DNA of 64,000 nt from Tangfeifania diversioriginum (GTDB lineage Bacteria; Bacteroidota; Bacteroidia; Bacteroidales; Prolixibacteraceae). Location: positions 186,001-250,000 of the forward strand of contig NZ_FQZE01000002.1 in NCBI RefSeq assembly GCF_900141875.1. Reading direction: 5' to 3'. Both the position numbers and the translations under genes were made by a program. The notes beneath the pieces are model-generated. The model was not told the DNA's origin, searched no databases, and saw only the letters and a list, made by a program, of their open reading frames with translations. Shown here piece after piece: positions 7,564-16,734 of this stretch; within the stretch, counting starts at the first letter, position 1, and each line of letters opens with the position of its first letter.

Positions 7564-10500
7564 ATGAGCACTAAGCAGGAAGCATACGCCAAAATCAGTG
7601 AACTGGTGACCCGGTTCAGCGAACAAATCGACTCTTACAAACAATCCGATTACAACGAAACCTTAACCCGTCGCGATTTTATCGACCCGTTTTTTAAAGC
7701 CCTCGGCTGGGACGTGGACAATTCCCAGGGAAACGCCGAAGCCTACCGCGAAGTCATTCACGAAGACCGCGTGAAAATCGGCAAAGCTACCAAAGCGCCC
7801 GATTACTCTTTCCGGCTGCCGGGCGGAAAGCGCCTCTTTTTTGTGGAAGCCAAAAAGCCGAATATCGACATCAAAAAGGACATTTCGGTGGCTTATCAAA
7901 TCAGACGGTACGGATGGAGCGCCAAACTGCCGGTGAGTATCATTACCGATTTTGAAGAGCTGGCGGTGTACGATTGTACCAAACGACCGAAACCATCCGA
8001 CAAATCAGGAATAGCACGTATCAAATACATCAATTTTCGTGAGTATGCCAATGAGTTTGACTACCTCTGGAACACCTTCTCCAAAGAACGAGTGCTGAAA
8101 GGCAGCTTCGATAAATACATCCAAAGCGATACCGCCAAAAAAGGAACCGCCACCGTTGACAAGGAGTTCCTGGAGTCGCTCGACAAATGGCGCACTTACC
8201 TTGCCACCACCATCAGTTTACGCAATAAGGAACTCGACGAGGACGAAATAAACTACATGGTGCAGCTCACCATCGACAGGCTCATTTTTTTGCGCATTGC
8301 CGAAGACCGGGGCGTAGAACCGTACGGACAACTGAAGGTTTCGGTTAATCAAAAAGGCGACGCCTGGCAAAACCTCTTTTTCAATTTTAAAAATGCCGAT
8401 GCCAAATACAACTCCGGCCTGTTCGATTTTAAAAAGGATAAGATTTCTGTAACCCTGAAAATCGACAACAAGGTGATTAAAACCATTGTGAAGGAGATGT
8501 ATTACCCCGAATGTCCCTACGAATTTTCGGTGCTGCCGGTGGAAATCCTTGGCAATGCCTACGAGCAGTTTCTCGGAAAAGTCATCCGCATTACCCCCGC
8601 GCACCATGCCAAAATCGAGGAAAAACCCGAGGTACGAAAAGCGGGCGGGGTGTATTACACGCCGCAATACGTGGTGGATTACATCGTGAAAAATACTGTT
8701 GGTAAACTTATCAGCGGCAAAACACCGCGGCAAATTTCCAACATCAAGATCTGCGATCCGGCCTGCGGAAGCGGCAGTTTCCTTATTGGCGCCTACCAGT
8801 ACCTGCTCGGTTACCACAAAGACTATTATACCGACCACGGCACTACCATCGGAAAAAAGAACAGCCCGGTTACACCTGCCGGGGAACTCACTTCGGCTGA
8901 GAAAAAGCGGATTCTGCTCAACAATATTTTCGGGGTCGATATTGATGTGAATGCCGTGGAAGTGACCAAGCTGAGCCTGCTGCTGAAATGCATGGAGGGC
9001 GAAACTGAAACCACCATTGCGCAGCAGCAAAAGCTGTGGCACGAACGCATTTTGCCGAACCTCGGCGACAACATCAAAAGTGGAAACAGCCTGGTGGATA
9101 CCGATTTTTACGACGCCATGCTCGAATTTGACGACGAAGAAAGAAAAATTAAACCCTTCAACTGGCAGCGCGCTTTCCCTGAAATTTTTAAGAAAGGCGG
9201 GTTTGATGCGGTGATTGGGAATCCGCCGTATATAAGAATTCAAAGTATTCAGGAAAACTCACCTGAACAAGCCATTTATTTTCATGAAAAATATCAATCG
9301 GCAGCAAAAGGAAATTATGATATCTATGTTATTTTCATAGAACGCGCATTGAATCTAATCAATTCAAAAGGTTATGTCAGCTATATTCTACCCCATAAGT
9401 TTTTTACAGCACAATATGGAGAAGGAATCAGAAAAATCTTGCTTTCAGAGAATAACATTGAGGAAGTCGTTCATTTTGGACATCAACAAGTATTTGATAA
9501 TGCTACAACCTATACTTGTGTTTTAACGCTCTCAGGAATAGGCAAAAAACAAAAATTTAAATTCCAAAAAGTTGAGGACCTAAAAGAATGGAGGAATTCA
9601 GAGAAATTGACTAATTCTGAAATCGCATTTAAATCGCTGTCAAATGAAGCATGGAATTTTGTTACTGAAGAAGAAAAGATTGTATTTAACAAATTATCAA
9701 CTTTAAAAACAAATTTAGAAGATGTAACTGATCGAATCTTTCAGGGATTAAAAACAGGTGCAGACAAAGTTTTTATTTTGCTCAAAAAAGCGGAATACGA
9801 AAACTATTATGTTGCTTATTCAAATCAACTTAAAAAAGATGTTGAACTTGAAAAAAAATTACTACATCTATTAATCAAAGGAGGTCATAGTAAAACTTTT
9901 AGACTGCAAAGTACCGATTTATTTGTTCTATTTCCTTATGAAAAAAATTCAAACAATAAAACGACTCTTATACCAGAAAAAAAATTACAAAAAGAATATC
10001 CTTTAACCTTCTCATATTTAAAAGAAAATAAAGACTTGTTGAAGTCAAGAGATGGTGGAAAAATGGATGCAATAAACTGGCATGGTTACAGTAGAAATCA
10101 AGCACTTGATGTAATTTCAACTCCAAAAATTTTCACTCCCGATATCGCTCCAAAAGCCTCCTATTCAATCGATGAAAAAGGAGAAATATTTTTTACCGGA
10201 GGAGTTTCGGGCGGTTATGGAATTAAAGTAAAGAAAGGAATCTCGGAAAAATTTGTTCTTGGTTTATTAAATAGCAGATTATTGGATTGGTATTTAAAAA
10301 AAATCTCCACGCAAATGAGAGGTGGCTGGTATAGTTTTGAATCGAAATACATCAAACATCTTCCAATAAAATTGATTGATCGAAAAAATAAAGAAGAAAT
10401 TAAGATTCAACAGGAAATCGAAAAATTGGTAGATTTAATCATCCACCTCCACAAAGAATTGCAAACCATCAAAATCCCATCAAAAACAGAGCAGTTGCAA

Positions 10501-10602
10501 ACCCGCATCGACCACACCGACAACCGCATCAACCAACTGGTGTATGAGCTTTACGGGTTAACCCATGAAGAAATTGCCATGGTGGAAGGAGAAAACAATT
10601 AA
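7564..10602 (+). CDS. Type IIG restriction-modification protein (Eco57I/TaqI-like, single chain)
   Basis: A 1012-residue fusion of restriction nuclease, N6-adenine methyltransferase and target-recognition domain. The nuclease domain shows D80 (in APDYSFRL) and E95-x-K97 (FFVEAKKP). A helical linker follows. The methyltransferase has motif I DPACGSGSFL at 398-407 and motif IV NPPY at 553-556. The C-terminal 450 residues form the TaqI-like specificity region. The start at 7564 (MSTKQEAYAK) is preferred over an upstream ATG at 7543. Codon composition changes sharply: the nuclease and methyltransferase part is fairly GC-rich, while about 9230-10435, the recognition region, is clearly AT-rich. That suggests exchange of the recognition domain. 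Both catalytic sets look intact. Confidence 0.93.
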   Translation: MSTKQEAYAKISELVTRFSEQIDSYKQSDYNETLTRRDFIDPFFKALGWDVDNSQGNAEAYREVIHEDRVKIGKATKAPDYSFRLPGGKRLFFVEAKKPNIDIKKDISVAYQIRRYGWSAKLPVSIITDFEELAVYDCTKRPKPSDKSGIARIKYINFREYANEFDYLWNTFSKERVLKGSFDKYIQSDTAKKGTATVDKEFLESLDKWRTYLATTISLRNKELDEDEINYMVQLTIDRLIFLRIAEDRGVEPYGQLKVSVNQKGDAWQNLFFNFKNADAKYNSGLFDFKKDKISVTLKIDNKVIKTIVKEMYYPECPYEFSVLPVEILGNAYEQFLGKVIRITPAHHAKIEEKPEVRKAGGVYYTPQYVVDYIVKNTVGKLISGKTPRQISNIKICDPACGSGSFLIGAYQYLLGYHKDYYTDHGTTIGKKNSPVTPAGELTSAEKKRILLNNIFGVDIDVNAVEVTKLSLLLKCMEGETETTIAQQQKLWHERILPNLGDNIKSGNSLVDTDFYDAMLEFDDEERKIKPFNWQRAFPEIFKKGGFDAVIGNPPYIRIQSIQENSPEQAIYFHEKYQSAAKGNYDIYVIFIERALNLINSKGYVSYILPHKFFTAQYGEGIRKILLSENNIEEVVHFGHQQVFDNATTYTCVLTLSGIGKKQKFKFQKVEDLKEWRNSEKLTNSEIAFKSLSNEAWNFVTEEEKIVFNKLSTLKTNLEDVTDRIFQGLKTGADKVFILLKKAEYENYYVAYSNQLKKDVELEKKLLHLLIKGGHSKTFRLQSTDLFVLFPYEKNSNNKTTLIPEKKLQKEYPLTFSYLKENKDLLKSRDGGKMDAINWHGYSRNQALDVISTPKIFTPDIAPKASYSIDEKGEIFFTGGVSGGYGIKVKKGISEKFVLGLLNSRLLDWYLKKISTQMRGGWYSFESKYIKHLPIKLIDRKNKEEIKIQQEIEKLVDLIIHLHKELQTIKIPSKTEQLQTRIDHTDNRINQLVYELYGLTHEEIAMVEGENN

Positions 10603-10607
10603 ATCAA

Positions 10608-11300
10608 ATGGATAAATTCCAAAACAAATACCGCATTGAATCCGCCCGGTTAAAAAATTGGGATTATGGCCGGAATGCCTGGTATTATGTAACCATTTGC
10701 ACCGGCGGCAGAAATTGTTTTTTCGGTGCAATTGTAAACGCAAAAATGAATTATTCGCCCACAGGCGATATTGCCCGGCAATTATGGATGGAAATACCCA
10801 ATCAATTCGATTATGCAAATCTGGATGAATACATTGTTATGCCCAATCACATTCATGGCATTATACAAATCGATAAAAACAATTATGAATATCCATCCGG
10901 AAACGACCATTCGCAATATGATCGTGTTAATACACGGGATGGTGTGCCGGATGGTAAAGACGCGATTAATCGCGTCTCTACGGACGACGCCCCAACCACC
11001 GACATCCCAACCACCCACGATCCAAATTTCGATGACGCATCAATGGACATACCAACAAATAAAAATCCCGGCGGGATAACCGGAAATTATAATCCAATGT
11101 TGCACGATAATTTATCACGAATCATACGTTGGTACAAAGGGCGCGTTTCGTTTGAGGTGCGGAAGGTAACCGACGGATTTTCGTGGCAATCCCGTTTTCA
11201 CGACCGCATCATTCGCAATGAAGAACAATTAACCAGGGTCAGGAAATACATTATCAACAACCCCCGGAATTGGAAAAATGATGATTGGTTTATCCCGTAA
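10608..11300 (+). CDS. REP-associated tyrosine transposase (RAYT, Y1/TnpA-like)
   Basis: A 230-residue HUH single-strand transposase of the Y1 family. The HUH motif is H81-I-H83 in MPNHIHGI. The catalytic tyrosine is probably Y214 in VRKYIINNPRNW, near the C-terminus as usual. Between them sits an unusually long low-complexity linker (about 92-152), rich in D, P, T and N. Part of this linker is encoded by a REP-like palindrome (10954-10981). The gene starts 5 bases after the type IIG gene and may be co-transcribed with it. RAYTs are domesticated transposases tied to REP palindromes, and the second REP just downstream supports that assignment. Confidence 0.9.
   Translation: MDKFQNKYRIESARLKNWDYGRNAWYYVTICTGGRNCFFGAIVNAKMNYSPTGDIARQLWMEIPNQFDYANLDEYIVMPNHIHGIIQIDKNNYEYPSGNDHSQYDRVNTRDGVPDGKDAINRVSTDDAPTTDIPTTHDPNFDDASMDIPTNKNPGGITGNYNPMLHDNLSRIIRWYKGRVSFEVRKVTDGFSWQSRFHDRIIRNEEQLTRVRKYIINNPRNWKNDDWFIP
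10954..10981. repeat. REP-like palindrome inside the RAYT coding sequence
   Basis: A 28-base near-perfect palindrome centred on GATTAATC, with AGACGCG/CGCGTCT arms and one mismatched pair. It is translated in frame within the RAYT linker (KDAINRVST). The same palindrome, perfect, lies at 11318-11343. Confidence 0.85.
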
Positions 11301-11315
11301 ATGTGCGTTTTATTC

Positions 11316-11446
11316 GATAGAGACGCGATTAATCGCGTCTCTACGATCGATCGACCCACGAACGGATCCAAAAAATAATGATCCAAACGTGAACACCCCA
11401 AACACAAACCGTCCCGGCGGAATAACCGGAAAATCCAATCCCATGT
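11316..11446 (+). pseudogene. Degenerate duplicate of the RAYT linker segment, with a REP palindrome
   Basis: This non-coding stretch aligns with 10952-11101 inside the transposase gene. It starts with the same palindrome and ends with a segment matching the part that encodes PGGITGNYNPM (here PGGITGKSNPM). The conserved core is TCCCGGCGG(a/g)ATAACCGGAAA. It is therefore the remnant of a second RAYT-type sequence or a local partial duplication. Similarity stops within a base or two of the pssA stop codon (11447-11449). Confidence 0.65.
11318..11343. repeat. REP palindrome, perfect 26-base inverted repeat
   Basis: TAGAGACGCGATT/AATCGCGTCTCTA pairs perfectly over 13 bases per arm. It is the likely recognition structure of the neighbouring RAYT. 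It sits between the convergent RAYT and pssA genes and might also help end transcription. Confidence 0.85.
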
Positions 11447-12196
11447 TTACAGAATTTCCACACCAGCCAGGTAGAACACAAAATTCAAAAAGATATAGGC
11501 AAGAATGGTGAGTGCCAGGCCATAAACGTTGAATACGGCCAGCAACGCAACGGCAATGGCCAGAAACAGGAACCGGTGCCAGTTTTCCTTCCATTTCAGG
11601 TTTTTAAATTTCAGCGAGAACATGGGCAGGTTAATCACCATCATACCGGAGGTGAAAAGGCCCAGCAACAGCAATATGCGGGTAGAATAAATCATTTCGA
11701 AAAGCTGGTGGTAGCGCGGTATTTCGAGCATCAGTCCCAGCGATGCCCAAAACAAACCGTTGGAAGGGATGGGCAGCCCACGGAAGAAACCTTCGTCGGG
11801 GGCGTTGTTAAAGCGGGCCAGCCGCACTGCTCCCAGCACAGGCATAACAAATGCCGAGAACAAAATCAACCATTGGCTCCAGTGGGCCGTTATTTCGTAA
11901 ATGGGCTGGTTTTTTTGAAACATTGAAAATTCGAGCAAGGTAAAAAGGATAGCTGCCGGCGCCAGGCCGAACGACACCAAATCGCCCAGCGAATCGAGTT
12001 GTTTGCCGGTTTCGGAGTAGGCATTCAGGAGCCGTGCGACAAATCCGTCTAAGAAATCGAAAACCGCAGCGAGGCAGATAAAAATACCGGCCCAGATGAG
12101 GTGCCCGTCGATGGCAAAAATAACCGCCAGCGAGCCTGAGACCAGGTTCAGCGAAGTAATAAAATTGGGTATTTGCCTGATAATTCTTTTCAACAT
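11447..12196 (-). CDS. pssA: CDP-diacylglycerol--serine O-phosphatidyltransferase
   Basis: An integral membrane CDP-alcohol phosphatidyltransferase (249 aa) that makes phosphatidylserine from CDP-diacylglycerol and serine. The family signature is intact: D47, D50-G51, A54-R55, G64, D68 and D72 (DG-x2-AR-x8-G-x3-D-x3-D). About six to eight hydrophobic segments follow. It lies directly downstream of psd and cdsA (6-base and 3-base gaps), so the operon carries three successive steps of phosphatidylethanolamine synthesis. The serine substrate is inferred from the psd neighbour. Confidence 0.93.
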   Translation of the reverse strand: MLKRIIRQIPNFITSLNLVSGSLAVIFAIDGHLIWAGIFICLAAVFDFLDGFVARLLNAYSETGKQLDSLGDLVSFGLAPAAILFTLLEFSMFQKNQPIYEITAHWSQWLILFSAFVMPVLGAVRLARFNNAPDEGFFRGLPIPSNGLFWASLGLMLEIPRYHQLFEMIYSTRILLLLGLFTSGMMVINLPMFSLKFKNLKWKENWHRFLFLAIAVALLAVFNVYGLALTILAYIFLNFVFYLAGVEIL

Positions 12197-12202
12197 TTTT
12201 AC

Positions 12203-12859
12203 TTATTCAAAACTTGCTATTACCGTTTGACCACCTACCGTGAGTTGATGCAATTTTACATTTACCTTTGTGTCAACAGGTAAAAACAGGTCCACCCGCG
12301 ACCCGAACCGGATGAAACCGTATTCTTCGCCCTGTTCAGCTTTGTCGCCCAGCTTTTTGTAGGTTACAATGCGTTGTGCTATTGTGCCGGCAATCTGTCG
12401 CGACAAAACCTCGGTGCCACCGTCCATCTTAAATACGGTGGAACAGCGCTCGTTTTTTTCTGACGATTTCTTCACAAATGCAGGGTAGTAGGCACCTTTA
12501 AAATGTTTTTGATAAACGATATCGCCGGCAACAGGAACCCGGTTTTGGTGTACGTTAAAAACTGTCATGAAAATAGAAATCATCAACCGTTCTTCCTTGA
12601 AATATTCATTTTCGCGAACTTTCAGTATCTCAACAATTTCGCCATCGGCAGGGGCGAGTACATGGTTTTCATTTTTTTCAATCTCGCGGAAAGGCTCCCT
12701 GAAGAAGAAAATAATAAGCACTGCCAGCAGCAGCGATGCTCCCATGAGAAAATAAAAAACGGTGTAGTCCCGCAGCAAAATATAAATGATTGCATCGATT
12801 ACCGCGAGAAAGAAAAAGGCAATGGGAATTATTTTTCGTCCTTCTTGATGAATTTGCAT
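12203..12859 (-). CDS. psd: Phosphatidylserine decarboxylase, short type
   Basis: A 218-residue enzyme that decarboxylates phosphatidylserine to phosphatidylethanolamine. The N-terminus carries two hydrophobic segments (9-28 and 34-52). The conserved APADG (69-73), the FMTVFNVHQNRVP segment (97-109) and the self-cleavage site G186-S187 (RFGSRVD), where the pyruvoyl group forms, are all visible. The length matches the short class of proenzyme rather than the roughly 320-residue E. coli type. It lies between cdsA and pssA. Confidence 0.92.
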   Translation of the reverse strand: MQIHQEGRKIIPIAFFFLAVIDAIIYILLRDYTVFYFLMGASLLLAVLIIFFFREPFREIEKNENHVLAPADGEIVEILKVRENEYFKEERLMISIFMTVFNVHQNRVPVAGDIVYQKHFKGAYYPAFVKKSSEKNERCSTVFKMDGGTEVLSRQIAGTIAQRIVTYKKLGDKAEQGEEYGFIRFGSRVDLFLPVDTKVNVKLHQLTVGGQTVIASFE

Positions 12860-12862
12860 AGC

Positions 12863-13690
12863 TTATAAATTTCCTGAAAAAGTTAACCATACATAAATAA
12901 CGGGTATTACAAACAGTAAACTGTCGAGCCGGTCGAGCAAGCCGCCATGGCCTGGTAAAACCGAACCTGAGTCTTTCACGTTAAGTTTGCGTTTTATTTT
13001 TGATTCGAACAAATCGCCCAGTGTACCAAAAGCTACTACAATTACTGCAATTATTATCCAGTTGATAATATCCGGTTCCTGAAAAATAACTGCATTGAGA
13101 ACGCCCATCACCAGTGCGAATATTGCGCCGGCTGTAAACCCTTCCCAGGTTTTGTTGGGCGATATTTTCTCGTTGATTTTATGTTTTCCGAACATGGAGC
13201 CTACGAGGTAAGCCATTGAATCGTACACCCAAACAATAAAAAACACGCCCATGAGTATCCACGGAAAAAACTCAGGTGTTTCGGGATAATCAGGGTAAAC
13301 AATGAAGTTAAGCAGGCTGAAAGGGACGGCAACATAAACAAAACCGGTAAGCGTAACTGAGCTGTTTTGAATTTCTTTTGAGTTGTCCCTGAAGGTTTCA
13401 AACAAAAAGAGAATTGTTAAAACAGGGATAAAAATGAGAAAAGCATTCTGAGGGATAAATCCGTGAACCATCCCAAAACAGGTACCAAAAAGGAGTAACC
13501 CCAAAGTTAATCCCACATGTTTACGTGGCGAACTGCCTGCATTTTCCACCAGCTGGTAAAACTCGAGCTGGGTAAAAAACAGCATTGCTGCAAAAATTAC
13601 TGCAAAAACAACAGGATGTATAGCTGTACCTGCAATTAGCAGTGCTACATATATACATCCGGTAACAGTTCTTTGTACAAGATCATTCAA
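12863..13690 (-). CDS. cdsA: Phosphatidate cytidylyltransferase
   Basis: A polytopic membrane enzyme (275 aa) that converts phosphatidic acid and CTP to CDP-diacylglycerol, the precursor used by PssA. The C-terminal CdsA signature is clear: ESKIKRKLNVKDSG, then PGHGGLLDRLDS. About eight hydrophobic segments precede and include it. The start overlaps the end of the DUF2007 gene by 4 bases, and psd follows after 3 bases. Confidence 0.94.
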   Translation of the reverse strand: MNDLVQRTVTGCIYVALLIAGTAIHPVVFAVIFAAMLFFTQLEFYQLVENAGSSPRKHVGLTLGLLLFGTCFGMVHGFIPQNAFLIFIPVLTILFLFETFRDNSKEIQNSSVTLTGFVYVAVPFSLLNFIVYPDYPETPEFFPWILMGVFFIVWVYDSMAYLVGSMFGKHKINEKISPNKTWEGFTAGAIFALVMGVLNAVIFQEPDIINWIIIAVIVVAFGTLGDLFESKIKRKLNVKDSGSVLPGHGGLLDRLDSLLFVIPVIYVWLTFSGNL

Positions 13691-13893
13691 TGCTTCAACT
13701 CTTTTAGTAGTTCTTTGGCTTTGTTTTCGTCGGCATCGGGCACATACACCACGATGTCGCCAAACGATTTGTAGGCCGAGTCGTGCTGGTTCATAATCAC
13801 AGTTTTAATGCCTGCATTTTCCAGAATGTCTTTGGCCATGTTTGCTTTGTATTCCTGAACAGTCAGGAACACTTCTTTCCATCCTTCTTCCAT
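13687..13893 (-). CDS. DUF2007 small protein
   Basis: A 68-residue protein of the DUF2007 type, sometimes labelled putative signal-transducing protein. It shows the family layout of a short strand (KEVFLTVQEYKANMAKDILENAGI), a second strand (KTVIMNQ) and a C-terminal (D)IVVYVPDADENKAKELLKE segment, like a small ferredoxin-like or PII-like fold. No catalytic residues are evident. It overlaps cdsA by 4 bases and is probably part of the lipid operon. Role unknown. Confidence 0.8.
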   Translation of the reverse strand: MEEGWKEVFLTVQEYKANMAKDILENAGIKTVIMNQHDSAYKSFGDIVVYVPDADENKAKELLKELKH

Positions 13894-13924
13894 GTTACAA
13901 AAGTATTAAAATTTATATTCAAAG

Positions 13925-14242
13925 TTAATATAAAAATACATGAAGACCTTTAGGGCCGTGTGCCCCGAGTGTAAGTGTTTTTTCAATATTGGCTGTCCGG
14001 CTTGGGCCGGTAATCAGCAAAAGCTGCGAGGGCAGGTGGTTCCCATATTTTTCTGAAATGGCAGAATAAGCTTCGCCGAGTGAATTTACAAGTTGTTTTT
14101 TTGAAACCATGTTATTTTTCAAAATCAACTCCGGTGAACCGCTCAGGTCATGAAATAACGGCGATTCAAAATCGGTCATTTCGGGAATCCTGACAGTTGT
14201 TTCTTGCAACTTTTCGAGTATTTGCTGCCGGGCCGGTTTCAT
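13925..14242 (-). CDS. LUD-domain (LutC/YkgG-type) protein, shortened
   Basis: The 105-residue product ends with the conserved LUD signature ITGPSRTANIEKTLTLGAHGPKGLHVFLY-type segment (last 29 residues) and the preceding AISEKYGNHLPSQ. It begins with a usual N-terminus ([13 protein letters not shown]). Full-length LUD proteins are about 190-200 residues. Here the middle, which normally carries most of the fold, is missing, so this appears to be an internal in-frame deletion. The ATG overlaps the ftsH stop (ATGA), so it is translated in the ftsH operon. It may be non-functional. Confidence 0.7.
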   Translation of the reverse strand: MKPARQQILEKLQETTVRIPEMTDFESPLFHDLSGSPELILKNNMVSKKQLVNSLGEAYSAISEKYGNHLPSQLLLITGPSRTANIEKTLTLGAHGPKGLHVFLY

Positions 14243-16335
14243 TTATCTTCTACCGAAATGGATTTATCTTTCGGAGTGTCGTCGTTTTTAGGAGTTTCTT
14301 TATTTTCAGTTTTTTCCTCTTTTGGTTCTTTTGGCTCTTCCTGTCCGTTTTCAGGATCAATAATCTTATCGTCCCACGGCCGTTTGCCAAAGATATGTTC
14401 CAGGTCCTCGCTGAAAATTACTTCCCGCTCGAGCAACAGTTCTGCCAGTTTTTTATGGCCTTCAGAATTTTCTTTCAGAATTTGTTTTGCCCGCTTGAAC
14501 TGCGAATCGATGAGCTCTTTAACTTCTTCGTCAATAAGCTCGGCGGTTTTTTCGCTGTAGGGTTTGGTGAATGAATATTCCGACTGGCCTGTAGAGTCGT
14601 AGTAACTCACATTGCCCACTTTTTCGCTCATGCCAAAATAGGTAACCATGGCAATGGATTGCTTGGTGACTTTTTCTAAGTCATTTTGAGCGCCCGAGGA
14701 AACCCTGTTGAAAATAAGTTCTTCGGCAGCTCTTCCTCCAAGTGCCGAGCACATCTCGTCAAGTAGCTGGTCTTTTGTCGTAATTGAGCGCTCTTCCGGC
14801 AGGTACCAGGCTGCCCCCAGTGCCTTGCCACGCGGAACAATGGTGACTTTCACCAGTGGGTGGGCGTGTTCAAGCAGCCAGCTAATAGTGGCATGCCCTG
14901 CTTCGTGGTAAGCAATGGTGTTCTTTTCGTCTTTCGAAATGATTTTATTTTTCTTTTCCAGTCCGCCAATAATGCGGTCAACGGCATCGAGGAAATCCTG
15001 TTTGGTAACCGAATCGCGGCTTTTCCGGGCAGCAATAAGCGCCGCCTCGTTACACACGTTGGCAATGTCGGCACCTGAAAAGCCGGGGGTTTGTTTGGCC
15101 AGGAAGTCCACTTTTACATCTTTACTCAGTTTAAGTGGCCTGAGGTGGACTTTAAATATTTCAGCACGCTCTTTGAGGTCGGGCAGTTCCACATGAATCT
15201 GGCGGTCGAACCTGCCGGCACGCATAAGGGCACGGTCGAGCACATCGGCGCGGTTGGTTGCAGCCAGTATGATTACACCACTGTTGGTGTCAAACCCATC
15301 CATTTCGGTGAGCAGCTGGTTCAGGGTGTTTTCCCTTTCGTCGTTGGAACCGAAGTTAGGATTTTTCCCACGCGAGCGGCCGATGGCATCAATTTCATCG
15401 ATGAAAATGATGCAGGGCGCTTTTTCTTTGGCCTGCTTAAACAGGTCGCGCACCCGCGAAGCACCTACACCTACAAACATCTCCACAAAATCGGAACCCG
15501 ACATGGAAAAGAATGGCACGCTTGCCTCGCCGGCAACAGCTTTGGCCAGCAATGTTTTTCCTGTTCCGGGGGGGCCAACAAGCAATGCCCCTTTGGGAAT
15601 TTTCCCGCCCAGTTTAGTGAATTTTTCCGGGCTTTTCAGGAATTCGACAACCTCTTCCACTTCCTGCTTGGCTTCGGCCAAACCAGCCACATCTTTAAAC
15701 GATGTGGTTACTTTTTGATCTTTATCGAAAATTTTGGCCTGCGATTTACCCACGTTAAAAATTCCGCCGGCACCGCCGCCGCCACCTCTGCTCATTCTTT
15801 TGAATATCCACCACCAGAGCAGGATAATCAGCACAAACGGCCCTATTGTCCATAAAATTTCTCCGGCCCAGTTTCGTTCTTCATCGTATTCGAGTAAAAT
15901 TTCCTGGTCTTTTCCTTCCTGGGCTTCGCGCAGGTTGCGTTCGAATGTTTCTACCGAGCCAATAGTGAACGTAAAGTGCGGGCCTTCTTCTGCAGGTTGC
16001 GAAAAATTTCCGCTGAATTGCTGTTCGTATTTTTGAAGACTGCTTTTTTTAAGGTAAATATTGGCCTGTTTCTCGTTAACAACCACAATCCGTTCTATGT
16101 CGTCGTTGGCAAGCATTGTGGTTTTTACTTCATTCCAGTTGGTTTCAACGGGGCCGCGGCTGTTGGTCAGGTAAATCTGTACAACAATAAAAATAACGGC
16201 AATAATGCCGTAAATCCAGTAGGCGTTAAATTTTGGGCCTTTCGGGTCTTTCGGGTCTTTTTTGTTTTTGGTGCCCTGGTTAAAAGGGAAGCCCGGAGGT
16301 GGTGTTTGTTTATTGTTTTTTTTGTTTTCTGCCAT
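14239..16335 (-). CDS. ftsH: ATP-dependent zinc metalloprotease FtsH
   Basis: A membrane-anchored AAA+ protease (698 aa) that degrades misfolded and regulatory membrane and cytosolic proteins as a hexamer. Domains in order: a disordered Lys/Pro-rich head; TM1 (about 40-57); a periplasmic domain; TM2 (about 159-178); the AAA module with Walker A GPPGTGKT at 254-261 and Walker B IIFIDEID near 309-316; the zinc site HEAGH at 477-481; and a long acidic, Lys-rich tail. Everything needed for activity is present. The rsfS gene lies 9 bases upstream and the shortened LUD gene overlaps its end. Confidence 0.97.
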   Translation of the reverse strand: MAENKKNNKQTPPPGFPFNQGTKNKKDPKDPKGPKFNAYWIYGIIAVIFIVVQIYLTNSRGPVETNWNEVKTTMLANDDIERIVVVNEKQANIYLKKSSLQKYEQQFSGNFSQPAEEGPHFTFTIGSVETFERNLREAQEGKDQEILLEYDEERNWAGEILWTIGPFVLIILLWWWIFKRMSRGGGGGAGGIFNVGKSQAKIFDKDQKVTTSFKDVAGLAEAKQEVEEVVEFLKSPEKFTKLGGKIPKGALLVGPPGTGKTLLAKAVAGEASVPFFSMSGSDFVEMFVGVGASRVRDLFKQAKEKAPCIIFIDEIDAIGRSRGKNPNFGSNDERENTLNQLLTEMDGFDTNSGVIILAATNRADVLDRALMRAGRFDRQIHVELPDLKERAEIFKVHLRPLKLSKDVKVDFLAKQTPGFSGADIANVCNEAALIAARKSRDSVTKQDFLDAVDRIIGGLEKKNKIISKDEKNTIAYHEAGHATISWLLEHAHPLVKVTIVPRGKALGAAWYLPEERSITTKDQLLDEMCSALGGRAAEELIFNRVSSGAQNDLEKVTKQSIAMVTYFGMSEKVGNVSYYDSTGQSEYSFTKPYSEKTAELIDEEVKELIDSQFKRAKQILKENSEGHKKLAELLLEREVIFSEDLEHIFGKRPWDDKIIDPENGQEEPKEPKEEKTENKETPKNDDTPKDKSISVEDK

Positions 16336-16344
16336 ATCGAGTTT

Positions 16345-16716
16345 CTAATTTTCTGAATCTATTTTAATAAATTTTGCATCAGCCCAAAGTTCTTCAAGGT
16401 TGTAAAACTGCCTTGCCTGTTGGTGAAATACATGAACTACAATTTCGCCAAAATCGAGTAATACCCAAATTGAGTTTTGCATTCCTTCCACATGCCAGGC
16501 ATCTTCCCCGGTCTCTTTTTTAACTGTTTCTTCAACCGACCGGGCAATGGAGTTTACTTGTGTTGACGAAGTTCCGTGGCAAATTATAAAATATCCGCAT
16601 TCAGTATAATGTATTGTATTTAAATCAATTATAGTTATGTCTTTTCCTTTGATTTTTTGAATCCCTTCGAGGATTGCTGTTTTTGTTTTTTCTGTAATTT
16701 TTTCGTTTTTATTCAT
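16345..16716 (-). CDS. rsfS: Ribosomal silencing factor RsfS
   Basis: A 123-residue RsfS/Iojap protein, which binds uL14 and blocks subunit joining during starvation. Visible family segments are DITIIDL near 26, YFIICHGTSSTQVNSIARSV (43-62), WHVEGMQNSIWVLLDFGEIV (78-97) and VHVFHQQARQFYNLEELWADA. It is the first gene of an rsfS-ftsH-LUD operon, an arrangement found in other Bacteroidota. Confidence 0.94.
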   Translation of the reverse strand: MNKNEKITEKTKTAILEGIQKIKGKDITIIDLNTIHYTECGYFIICHGTSSTQVNSIARSVEETVKKETGEDAWHVEGMQNSIWVLLDFGEIVVHVFHQQARQFYNLEELWADAKFIKIDSEN

Positions 16717-16734
16717 AAATAATTTTTAACTCCA

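Noticed and set aside
8218-9243. A 341-codon open frame on the minus strand
   Set aside because: It lies wholly within the type IIG gene on the opposite strand; its product has no recognisable domain, while the plus-strand frame has complete catalytic motifs.
3300-11450. Possible prophage or conjugative element
   Set aside because: No integrase, portal, terminase, capsid, relaxase or attachment-site tRNA is seen; the content is restriction-modification, toxin-antitoxin, channel/nuclease and RAYT genes.
11278-11511. A 77-codon plus-strand frame after the RAYT gene
   Set aside because: It runs through the REP palindrome and into the pssA 3' end; the similarity to the RAYT linker is better explained as a decayed duplicate.
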